From NCBI RefSeq assembly GCF_002368195.1, contig NZ_AP018178.1, forward strand, positions 5,732,145 to 5,796,144: a stretch of 64,000 nucleotides of DNA, read 5' to 3'. Positions 50,803 to 58,446 of the stretch are shown piece after piece (positions within the stretch are counted from its first letter, which is position 1; every line of letters starts with the position of its first letter). The stretch comes from Calothrix sp. NIES-2100 (lineage in GTDB: Bacteria > Cyanobacteriota > Cyanobacteriia > Cyanobacteriales > Nostocaceae). Both the position numbers and the translations under genes were made by a program. The notes beneath the pieces were generated by a model, which was given only the letters and a program-made list of their open reading frames with translations, was not told the origin of the DNA and did not search any database.

Positions 50803-51288
50803 ATGAGTACTAACATTTCTGACATTACAGTCACAACCATCAATGGTGAGAATAAGCAACTGAGTGAGTACCAAGGTAAAGTACTCTTAATTGTGAATGT
50901 AGCATCCTACTGCGGATATACTTCTCAATATGAAGGACTAGAAAAGTTGAACCAAGAGTATAAAGACGCAGGATTAAAGATTCTCGGCTTTCCTTGTAAT
51001 GATTTTGGCGCACAAGAACCAGGAAGCAACGAAGAAATAGTCCAATTCTGTACAAGTAAGTTTGGAGTCAGCTTTGAACTATTCGATAAAATTCAAACTA
51101 AAGGGCCACAAGAACACCCACTGTATGCGCGACTCACTAATGCAGTTGAACCAACAGGGCCTGTAGCTTGGAACTTTGAAAAATTCTTAGTCAATAAGCA
51201 AGGTGAAGTTGTAGGTCGTTTTAAGAGTAGCGTCAAGCCATATTCACCAGAATTAATTGCTACGATTGAAAGTGAATTAGCAAAATAA
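50803..51288 (+). CDS. Glutathione-peroxidase-family thiol peroxidase
   Basis: 161 residues, the usual size. VNVASYCGYTSQYEGL contains the peroxidatic Cys (C37, in place of the mammalian selenocysteine). LGFPCNDFGAQEPGS carries the family GFPxNxF motif and a second Cys (C65), and VAWNFEKFLVN the catalytic Trp and Asn. Most bacterial members use thioredoxin rather than glutathione. It reduces lipid or hydrogen peroxides. It is preceded by the PEP-mutase-like gene, with which it is probably cotranscribed. It joins catalase and the peroxiredoxin fusion as a third peroxide enzyme in the window. Confidence 0.95.
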   Translation: MSTNISDITVTTINGENKQLSEYQGKVLLIVNVASYCGYTSQYEGLEKLNQEYKDAGLKILGFPCNDFGAQEPGSNEEIVQFCTSKFGVSFELFDKIQTKGPQEHPLYARLTNAVEPTGPVAWNFEKFLVNKQGEVVGRFKSSVKPYSPELIATIESELAK

Positions 51289-51365
51289 ATGAAGGATGAA
51301 GGATGAAGGATGAAATTACCCTAACTATAAAATTATGGGTTATCTCATACTAATTTGAAAAATTC

Positions 51366-51388
51366 GTAGGGGCGGGGAAACCCCGCCC
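51366..51388. repeat. GTAGGGGCGGGGAAACCCCG palindrome
   Basis: An uninterrupted GC-rich palindrome with CCCGG at its right side, in the 315-base gap before the epimerase. That gap also holds AAGGATGAAGGATG and TCAACAG tandem units. No gene is seen there. Confidence 0.6.
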
Positions 51389-51603
51389 GGTGTTTCCCCA
51401 TTTATGATGACAATCCATGACACTTTATTATTTTTCGTCAACTCCTTTGAGTAAATTCCAAATTAAACTTACCCCTTCTGCACCCCGCAGTATACCTCTG
51501 CCTTATTTTTAAACTAGCCATTCACGAGAAAATCTCTCTTAAGAGTCAACAGTCAACAGTCAACATTATATTTAACCTAGATATTTTTTGGATCTAAATA
51601 CTC

Positions 51604-52428
51604 ATGAACATTGCAATTATTGGTTGTGGTTATGTAGGTTGTGCAGTTGCTAAATATTGGCAACAGAAAACAAATTTTGTGGTGACTGCAACCACAACTA
51701 CACCTGCACGTATCTCAATATTAGAAGCAGTAGCTCAAAAAGTTATCCTCACAAAGGGAAACGATCCAGAAGGGCTAAAGACAGTATTAGAAAATCAAGA
51801 TGTAGTACTGTTAAGCGTCGCGGCAAAAAGTGGCGATTTTTATGAAGAAGCCTATTTGCAAACCGCTAAAACTTTAGCTTCTATCTTGCCAGAAATGCCT
51901 AACATTCGGCAATTGATATATACAGGAACTTATTCTGTATATGGTGATAGAAATGGTGCAGTTGTAGATGAAGAAACCTCAGTTACGCCTAACAATCCTA
52001 ATAGTATAATACTGCGGCAAACTGAAGAATTATTACTATCAGCATCTAGTGAAAATCTCCGGGTTTGTGTTTTGCGCTTAGGTGGAATTTATGGCCCTGG
52101 TAGAGAACTAATCAACATATTTGGTCGCTTCGCTGGGACAACTCGTCCCGGTAATGGCGATGATATCACTAATTGGGTTCATCTTGATGATATTGTTGGT
52201 GCGATCGACTTTGCTCGCCAACATAATTGGCAAGGCATTTATAACGTCGTAGACGATGCACACCTAATTAGTCGGGAATTTTTTGATAATGTGCTAACGC
52301 CACACAATTTACCGCCAATTATTTGGGATGCTTCCCTCCAAAGTAAGCGCCCATATAATGCTTGGGTATCGAATCAAAAAATTAAAGATGCTGGATATCA
52401 ATTGATACATCCACAAATGATTTTTTAG
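51604..52428 (+). CDS. NAD-dependent epimerase/dehydratase (atypical SDR)
   Basis: 274 residues. MNIAIIGCGYVGCAVAKYW is an N-terminal Rossmann fold. QLIYTGTYSVYGD holds the SDR Ser/Thr and Tyr region, and VCVLRLGGIYGPGRE is a family motif. The nearest groups are the YeeZ-like and sugar-nucleotide-like reductases; the exact reaction is unknown. The next gene, an alpha/beta-fold protein, begins 54 bases downstream, so cotranscription is likely. Its Rossmann motif is GxGxVG, as in other atypical SDR proteins. Start ATG 51604 gives the Rossmann fold at residue 2, as expected. Confidence 0.88.
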   Translation: MNIAIIGCGYVGCAVAKYWQQKTNFVVTATTTTPARISILEAVAQKVILTKGNDPEGLKTVLENQDVVLLSVAAKSGDFYEEAYLQTAKTLASILPEMPNIRQLIYTGTYSVYGDRNGAVVDEETSVTPNNPNSIILRQTEELLLSASSENLRVCVLRLGGIYGPGRELINIFGRFAGTTRPGNGDDITNWVHLDDIVGAIDFARQHNWQGIYNVVDDAHLISREFFDNVLTPHNLPPIIWDASLQSKRPYNAWVSNQKIKDAGYQLIHPQMIF

Positions 52429-52482
52429 CAAATATTATAGTTGGCAAGTATGCAATAATTTAATCAGGTTCAATGGTGAGAT

Positions 52483-53391
52483 ATGACAGCATTTCCTACT
52501 CAGTTTTATACTTGGCAGAATTATCGCTGTGCTTACGAAATTCATCAACCTGATAATTCCAAAACAGAGGGTATTCCCATACTTCTAATTCATCCTGTTG
52601 GTGTGGGTTTATCGCGGCAATTTTGGCAGCGATTTTGCCGGGAATGGTATCAAGCTGGACATCAAAACCAAATTTATAACCCTGATTTATTGGGATGTGG
52701 TGAAAGTGATATGCCTCATGTAGCTTACACTCCTGATGATTGGGCACAACAGTTACAGTACTTTTTGCAAACAGTAGTGCAAAAACCTGTAATTATTTTA
52801 GTGCAAGGTGCTTTATTGTCGATTGCGATCAAATTAGTTCAAAAATCACCACAATTAATCCACTCTCTAATATTTGCTAGTCCTCCTGCTTGGGCTACTA
52901 TCACCAAAAAATCACCAAAATGGCAGCAAAAAATCGCTTGGAATCTCTTTGATTCACCTTTGGGTAATGCATTTTATCGTTATGCACGCACCCCAAAATT
53001 TTTGCGCGATTTTTCAACTCGGCAACTTTTTGCCTCTGGTGATACTGTAGATGGAGAATGGTTGAATGCTTTACTAGCTGGTGCAGAAAATACCGCCAAT
53101 CGCTATGCAGTATTTTCATTTTTATCGGGATTTTGGCGACAGGATTATAGTAGCGAAATCGCATCTATTCATAAACTTACCTTAGTTGTGGTTGGGGATA
53201 CAGCATCAAGTATCAGTCGCGAAGGTAAAGCAGAAACCCCAGATGAACGGTTAGCAGACTACCTAGCCTGTTTACCTCAAGGGCAGGGAATTAAACTAAC
53301 TGGGCGGAATGTTCTACCATATGAATCGACGACTGAATTTATAGCCGCGATCGCACCCTTTATTGATCAACCTGCTGTTGGCTACTCCTAG
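52483..53391 (+). CDS. Alpha/beta-hydrolase-fold protein lacking the nucleophile motif
   Basis: 302 residues. ILLIHPVGVGLSRQFW, YNPDLLGCGESD and VVVGDTAS are segments of the fold. The nucleophile elbow is VQGALLS, with no GxSxG, and the C-terminal His is replaced by the sequence GRNVLPYES. The enzyme is therefore probably not a classical serine hydrolase. It shares the VQG motif with the protein at 15323, so both may belong to one subfamily with a non-hydrolytic role. The epimerase gene upstream and the peroxiredoxin gene 80 bases downstream are on the same strand. Confidence 0.82.
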   Translation: MTAFPTQFYTWQNYRCAYEIHQPDNSKTEGIPILLIHPVGVGLSRQFWQRFCREWYQAGHQNQIYNPDLLGCGESDMPHVAYTPDDWAQQLQYFLQTVVQKPVIILVQGALLSIAIKLVQKSPQLIHSLIFASPPAWATITKKSPKWQQKIAWNLFDSPLGNAFYRYARTPKFLRDFSTRQLFASGDTVDGEWLNALLAGAENTANRYAVFSFLSGFWRQDYSSEIASIHKLTLVVVGDTASSISREGKAETPDERLADYLACLPQGQGIKLTGRNVLPYESTTEFIAAIAPFIDQPAVGYS

Positions 53392-53472
53392 CTGGTAAAA
53401 TTGTACACAGCTTGACAGTTATACTAGCCATCGCCTCATACTATCAATTGGTTAAATATCTCCGGAGGTATC

Positions 53473-54207
53473 ATGCTGTCAAATCGCCGAGGACAACGAG
53501 TTCCCAATGTTACATTCCGTACTCGTCAAAACAATCAGTGGGTAGATGTCACCACCGACGATATATTTGCTGATAAAACAGTGGTTGTCTTCTCCTTACC
53601 AGGCGCTTTTACGCCTACTTGTTCATCCACCCACCTACCTGGTTATAACCAGTTAGCTAATGTGTTTAAAGAAAATGGCGTTGATGAAATCGTCTGTATT
53701 TCTGTCAATGATGCCTTTGTGATGAATGAATGGGCTAAAGACCAAGAAGCTAGTAACATCACTTTAATACCTGATGGTAACGGTGAATTTACTGAAGGCA
53801 TGGGAATGCTGGTGGATAAATCAGACCTGGGCTTTGGTAAACGCTCATGGCGCTATTCTATGCTGGTAAAGAACGGTGTAATTGATAACATGTTCATTGA
53901 GCCAGAAGAGCCAGGAGATCCCTTTAAGGTATCCGATGCTGAGACAATGCTTAGGTATATCAATCCCCAAGCTGTCAAGCCTAAACTAGTGTCCTTATTT
54001 GCGAAAGTAGGTTGTCCTTACTGCGCCCGCGCTAAGGCTTTGCTCAAAGAACATGGTTTAGATTACGAAGAAATTGTCTTAGGTAAAGATGTAACTACTC
54101 ATTCTTTGAAAGCGGTTACAGGTGCGACAACAGTCCCCCAAGTCTTTATCGATGGACAACTCATTGGCGGTTCTGAGGCCTTAGCAGCTCATTTTGGTGA
54201 AAAATAG
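53473..54207 (+). CDS. Peroxiredoxin-glutaredoxin fusion (hybrid Prx5)
   Basis: 244 residues. The first 165 residues are a Prx5-type peroxiredoxin with PGAFTPTCSSTHLPGY (peroxidatic Cys C50). The last ~75 are a glutaredoxin with CPYC (C181, C184) and TVPQVFIDGQLIGGSE. The fusion lets the peroxidase be reduced by its own glutathione-linked domain. It reduces peroxides in the cytoplasm. The start has a very good Shine-Dalgarno GGAGG five bases upstream of ATG 53473, which decides the start. It follows the alpha/beta-hydrolase-like gene by 81 bases. A tandem repeat and a palindromic element come after it. Confidence 0.96.
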   Translation: MLSNRRGQRVPNVTFRTRQNNQWVDVTTDDIFADKTVVVFSLPGAFTPTCSSTHLPGYNQLANVFKENGVDEIVCISVNDAFVMNEWAKDQEASNITLIPDGNGEFTEGMGMLVDKSDLGFGKRSWRYSMLVKNGVIDNMFIEPEEPGDPFKVSDAETMLRYINPQAVKPKLVSLFAKVGCPYCARAKALLKEHGLDYEEIVLGKDVTTHSLKAVTGATTVPQVFIDGQLIGGSEALAAHFGEK

Positions 54208-54225
54208 ATTGCAAAAAGCTTGAAT

Positions 54226-54281
54226 AGTCAATAGTCAATGGTCAAAAATTGTTGACTGTTGACTGTTGACTGTTGACTGTT
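54226..54281. repeat. TTGACTG tandem repeat
   Basis: GTCAATGG units then four copies of a TTGACTG heptamer, ending where the palindromic element at 54282 begins. Confidence 0.85.
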
Positions 54282-54345
54282 GTACGGGCGGGTTTAACCG
54301 ACATATCTGTTTTCTGTGTAAAGATATCACTCAACCCGCCCCTAC
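54282..54345. repeat. Palindromic element, inverted near-copy of 30130-30193
   Basis: 64 bp with GTACGGGCGGGTTTAACC at the left and GGTTGAGT-like (reverse complement) at the right, ending CCCGCCCCTAC. Its reverse complement differs from 30130-30193 at only a few positions, so this is a recently copied unit. It lies between the peroxiredoxin gene and the membrane protein gene at 54400. Confidence 0.8.
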
Positions 54346-54399
54346 AGACTGTTGACAACCCTAACCCTGATTTATTGTGCTAGTTGCCGATAAAGTTAT

Positions 54400-54714
54400 A
54401 TGAATACACGCAAAGCACTTCTTTTAATTACTTTAGTTATGCCCGGTTTAGCAGTAGTAGGAGTATCGCTTTATTGGTTTATTTTAGATTATGACGCACT
54501 AGGAAAAGCTGAAGTTTATATAGAAAAGCTAGCAAAGGATGAAAAAGCTAGTAATAGACAATTAGATTATGCCTATCATCGCACTTTAGCGCATCGTATT
54601 AATGTATTTGCTGATGGAACTTGGGGATTAATTGGCGCAGTAATTACAGGACTCGGTATACATGGGTTAGCAACTATTCAAGAGCAATATCAAAGTAAAG
54701 ATAAATTAAAATAA
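54400..54714 (+). CDS. Small two-helix membrane protein, hypothetical
   Basis: 104 residues with two hydrophobic helices (LLLITLVMPGLAVVGVSLYWFI near the N-terminus and WGLIGAVITGLGIHGLATI near the C-terminus) separated by a charged loop (KAEVYIEKLAKDEKASNRQ). No domain is recognised. The composition is typical of a small membrane protein and not of a repeat-derived frame. It stands alone between the palindromic element and trmFO. No function is proposed. Confidence 0.55.
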   Translation: MNTRKALLLITLVMPGLAVVGVSLYWFILDYDALGKAEVYIEKLAKDEKASNRQLDYAYHRTLAHRINVFADGTWGLIGAVITGLGIHGLATIQEQYQSKDKLK

Positions 54715-54903
54715 TTTGTAATTCGTAATTCGTAATTCGTAATTATTCCATGACATTAACTTGCTCCCATACTGTGTGTGGGAGCGTATATCTAGGAGGC
54801 TCCGCCTGATTTTACGATCTCGTGAGGCGAAACCTACCACAATTTTTTTACCAATCTGAGACTGGTAAATAACGAATGCAAATGACGAATGACAAATGAC
54901 AAA

Positions 54904-56217
54904 TTAGGAATTACGAATCCAATGTGCCAAATCAGCCAAAGAGCGATCGCGGTATTTTCCATAGCGCTCTTGTTTATTCTTGATTTTCACGCCTAATTCG
55001 GGAAAAATCCCAAAGTTGGGCGGCATTGGTTGGAAGTGTTTCGGTGACGCAGAACTGATAAACTCAAATAATGCCCCCATCATAGTTGTGGGTGGTAGAG
55101 TTAAAGTTTCTTTTCCTAAAGCTATTCGTGCAGCATTAATTCCCGCCAAGCAGCCACCCGCAGCTGCTGCTGTGTAGCCTTCAGTACCAATCAATTGTCC
55201 AGCTGCTAATAAATTAGGACGTTGTTTAAATTGCAGAGTTGGATGCATTAATTGGGGTGCATTAATAAAAGTATTGCGGTGCATTACTCCCAACCGGACA
55301 AATTCGGCATTTTCCAAACCGGGAATTAAGCGGAAGACTCGCTTTTGTTCACCCCAACGCAAATTAGTTTGAAATCCTACCATATTCCACAGTTGACCGG
55401 CTTTGTCTTCTTGACGCAATTGCACCACCGCATAAGGACGTTCCCCGGTGCGACTATCAGACAACCCAACTGGCTTTAAGGGGCCATAGCGCATCGTGTC
55501 TTCACCGCGCAGTGATTGTTCTTCAATCGGGAGACAAGCTTCAAAGAATTTCGCTGTTTCCCGTTCAAAATCCTTTAATTCTGTTTGTTCAGCCTTCCTG
55601 AGTTCTTCCCAAAAGTGCAGGTATTGCTCCTTATTCATGGGACAATTGAGATAAGCCGCTTCGCCTTTGTCATAGCGAGAAGCCATAAAGGCAATATCCC
55701 GGTTAATCGATTCTCCCACAACAATCGGGCTAGCTGCATCAAAAAAGCTCAGGTATTCCATCCCCGTTAAGCGGCGGATATCTTCTGCTAAATCAGGACT
55801 TGTTAAGGGTCCAGTGGCTAAAACCACTATACCTTCGGGGATGGCTGGAACTTCACCGCGACGGAATTCAACTAACGGATGACTGGATAAAGTTTCGGTT
55901 AACTCTTGACTAAATTGTCCCCTATCTACAGCTAAAGCACCACCAGCAGGAACAGCGTGTTCATCGGCTTTGGTAATGACAATGGAATTGAGTTGACGTA
56001 ACTCTTCGTGTAATAATCCAGTAGCGCGATCGCTCGCCATTGCACCAAAGGAATTACTACATACTAATTCTGCCAGATGTTCTGTATGATGGGCAGGGCT
56101 AAAGCGTTTTGGACGCATTTCATGCAAAATCACTGGTATTCCCGCTTGGGCTATTTGCCATGCTGCTTCTGTCCCAGCTAGTCCACCTCCAATCACTTGT
56201 ATCGGTTGTTGAGTCAT
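54904..56217 (-). CDS. trmFO: FAD/folate-dependent tRNA uracil-54 methyltransferase
   Basis: 437 residues. The N-terminus IQVIGGGLAGTEAAWQIAQAG (FAD-binding fold), HEMRPKRFSPAHHTEHLAELVCSNSFGA, NCPMNKEQYLHFW and GAFLEFISS-like segments are the TrmFO family signature. The enzyme uses methylenetetrahydrofolate and FADH2 to methylate uracil 54 in the T loop of tRNA. The length is that of the family and the start ATG 56217 fits. The gene stands alone, with tandem AATGACAAATG units beyond its 3' end. It belongs to the housekeeping set rather than to an accessory island. Confidence 0.97.
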   Translation of the reverse strand: MTQQPIQVIGGGLAGTEAAWQIAQAGIPVILHEMRPKRFSPAHHTEHLAELVCSNSFGAMASDRATGLLHEELRQLNSIVITKADEHAVPAGGALAVDRGQFSQELTETLSSHPLVEFRRGEVPAIPEGIVVLATGPLTSPDLAEDIRRLTGMEYLSFFDAASPIVVGESINRDIAFMASRYDKGEAAYLNCPMNKEQYLHFWEELRKAEQTELKDFERETAKFFEACLPIEEQSLRGEDTMRYGPLKPVGLSDSRTGERPYAVVQLRQEDKAGQLWNMVGFQTNLRWGEQKRVFRLIPGLENAEFVRLGVMHRNTFINAPQLMHPTLQFKQRPNLLAAGQLIGTEGYTAAAAGGCLAGINAARIALGKETLTLPPTTMMGALFEFISSASPKHFQPMPPNFGIFPELGVKIKNKQERYGKYRDRSLADLAHWIRNS

Positions 56218-56499
56218 AGTTACAATGTCAATTCCTAATTAATCAAATCCGCTTTGCTGGGATTATTTATATATAGTAATGATAAATGATTGTTATGAGA
56301 GACGAGGAAAACATGAGTTTTAGGCTTGATTAAGCAAAGTCATCACCATATATAGCAACAAAGCTTGAAAGATTGTGAATCCTTGCATAAATGCGAGATG
56401 ATTTTATAAATTTTCCTTTGCGTCTTTGCGCCTACCCTTCGGGAACGACTTCGTCGAAGGCGTGAGACTCTTATTCATTATTCACGCCTATGTATTATT

Positions 56500-58170
56500 A
56501 TGAATAACACTGCTGCAATTTTCTATAAAAAGGATGGTTACGATACCTCTGGAACAAGACTCCTCGGTCGTCAAGCTGCGGGTGAAGGTTTCCTCAAGGC
56601 TTTAGTACAACATGGAAAAGCCGATTCGCTGTATTGTTATACCTCTAGCCAAGGAGAATTCGCGGAATTTTGCGATCGCATTAAACCTTGGATGACACGC
56701 TCTCGTCAAGTTACCTGGTTACCCAGCAACAATCATCAAATACTTACACAAGCCGGGACAATCTATCACCCAGATCCCATCTTATCTCAACTTGCTTGGG
56801 CGCGAAGATTTGATAATCAACGGGGATATAGTATCTGCGGTGTCACCCATACGATTGCAAGTATGGGGGTTATGGATGGTATTGGTGATGCACTCATCGC
56901 CCCGGTTCAGCCTTGGGATGCTATCATCTGTACATCTGTGGCTGTGAAGAATGCTGTTGACCGTCTTCTCAATACTTGGGCTGAATATTTAGCGCAACGC
57001 ACAGGTGGTAAACCGCAGATTAATGTCCAACTGCCAATTATTCCTTTGGGTGTTGATTGCGATACATTTAATCACGGTGATAATACTCAGAATCTACGCA
57101 GCAGCCTGCGTCAAGCCCTGGGTATTCCCCAAAATGAGATTGTGGTGTTGTTTGTCGGGAGATTGTGCTTTTACGCTAAAGCCCATCCTGTCCCGATGTA
57201 TTTGGCTTTAGAAAAAGCAGCCCAAGCAACCAAAACCAAAATTCATTTTGTCCTGGCTGGCTGGTTTGAAGATGAAAAAGAGAAAGTTAGTTTTATCCAA
57301 AGTTCGCAAACTTTCTGTCCCTCAGTTAATTGTATTTTTGTTGATGGACGCAAACCAGAAATTCGTGCCGGAATTTGGTCTGCGGCTGATATATTTATAT
57401 CTTTAGTAGATAATATTCAAGAAACATTTGGGCTAACACCAATTGAAGCGATGGCGGCTGGTTTACCTGTAATTGTCTCCGATTGGGATGGTTATCAAGA
57501 GTCTGTACGCCATGAAATCGATGGTTTGAGAATTCCCACATTCATGCCACAACCAGGGTTAGGATTAGATTTAGCTGCTGGGTATCACAACAATAGTTTA
57601 AATTACAGCAGCTACATTGCCCATTCATCAATGGTAGTTGCAGTTGATATAGATGCAGCAGCCAACGCACTCATAAAATTAATTACTCAGCCGGAACTAA
57701 GAAAGCGTTTGGGCGAAAATGGCAGACAACGGGCTAGAGAAACTTATGATTGGTCAGTTGTCATCGCCGCTTATGAAAATTTATGGCAAGAATTAGCCGA
57801 AATTCGCGCTACTGCACCAATGTCTGTACCCTTACAACCAGGTAGCCCACCAGTCCCTTTATGTGACGATCCTTTTAGGGTTTTTGCCCATTACACAAGT
57901 AACACGCCCAGCCAGGATTTAGTATTAGGACTGGGTGCGATGAGTACACCAGAAAATTTACAACAAATTCGGCAAAATTGGATCACTAACTTTGGTGCAG
58001 AGAAAAGAAACGCAAATTTAACTATAGATGCAATATTAACTGCGATCGCCCAAAACGGCCCAGTTTCAATTGACACAATTCTCAATTCTCATCGAGATGT
58101 TTCTCCCGCCCAATTACTGCGTACCCTGCTGTATCTTGTAAAGTTTGATGTTCTGCGCATCAATTCGTAA
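56500..58170 (+). CDS. Glycosyltransferase (GT4-like)
   Basis: 556 residues. The C-terminal GT-B half contains VVLFVGRLCFYAKAHP, IFVDGRKPEIRAGIWSAADIFIS and ETFGLTPIEAMAAGLPVIVSDWDG, the GT4 signature with its E-x7-E motif. The first half (~1-190) is an acceptor-binding domain. A C-terminal extension of about 120 residues (from SPPVPLCDDPFRVF) is unusual for the family. It transfers a sugar from a nucleotide donor; the acceptor could be a lipid, a polysaccharide or a protein. The gene is isolated, with repeats on both sides. Start ATG 56500 is preceded by an A/T-rich stretch with no clear ribosome site. Confidence 0.88.
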   Translation: MNNTAAIFYKKDGYDTSGTRLLGRQAAGEGFLKALVQHGKADSLYCYTSSQGEFAEFCDRIKPWMTRSRQVTWLPSNNHQILTQAGTIYHPDPILSQLAWARRFDNQRGYSICGVTHTIASMGVMDGIGDALIAPVQPWDAIICTSVAVKNAVDRLLNTWAEYLAQRTGGKPQINVQLPIIPLGVDCDTFNHGDNTQNLRSSLRQALGIPQNEIVVLFVGRLCFYAKAHPVPMYLALEKAAQATKTKIHFVLAGWFEDEKEKVSFIQSSQTFCPSVNCIFVDGRKPEIRAGIWSAADIFISLVDNIQETFGLTPIEAMAAGLPVIVSDWDGYQESVRHEIDGLRIPTFMPQPGLGLDLAAGYHNNSLNYSSYIAHSSMVVAVDIDAAANALIKLITQPELRKRLGENGRQRARETYDWSVVIAAYENLWQELAEIRATAPMSVPLQPGSPPVPLCDDPFRVFAHYTSNTPSQDLVLGLGAMSTPENLQQIRQNWITNFGAEKRNANLTIDAILTAIAQNGPVSIDTILNSHRDVSPAQLLRTLLYLVKFDVLRINS

Positions 58171-58174
58171 TATT

Positions 58175-58197
58175 GGGCGCGGAAACCGCGCCCCTAC
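58175..58197. repeat. GGGCGCGGAAACCGCGCCCC palindrome
   Basis: A GC-rich palindrome ending in TAC, immediately after the glycosyltransferase stop codon. Uninterrupted. Confidence 0.65.
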
Positions 58198-58223
58198 AAT
58201 GATGGTAAAATTCTGTACCGAAT

Positions 58224-58350
58224 CCAATACTTCTCGGTTAAGGGGAAAAGGGGAAGGGGAAAGGGGAAAGAAAAAACCTTTAACCTTTACCCTTTAACCT
58301 TTTTCCCAAACCCAATTCCGAGTTAAAAATGCTTAACCGAGCAGTATTGG
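58224..58350. repeat. GGTTAAG inverted-repeat element, copy 2
   Basis: The ends CCAATACTTCTCGGTTAAG and (reverse complement of the right end) CCAATACTGCTCGGTTAAG are inverted repeats with one mismatch. The interior is homologous, in inverted orientation, to 6604-6707. This copy is more complete than the one at 6604, so it defines the true ends. It lies just upstream of the CHASE2 cyclase. Confidence 0.75.
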
Positions 58351-58446
58351 TACCGAATCTCTCTTCCCTAAACCCTAACCCCTCAACTTGGATCTAGGCA
58401 TTTTGGCGATCGCACAATACAATGAACAATCATTTGGTCTGGTGCA

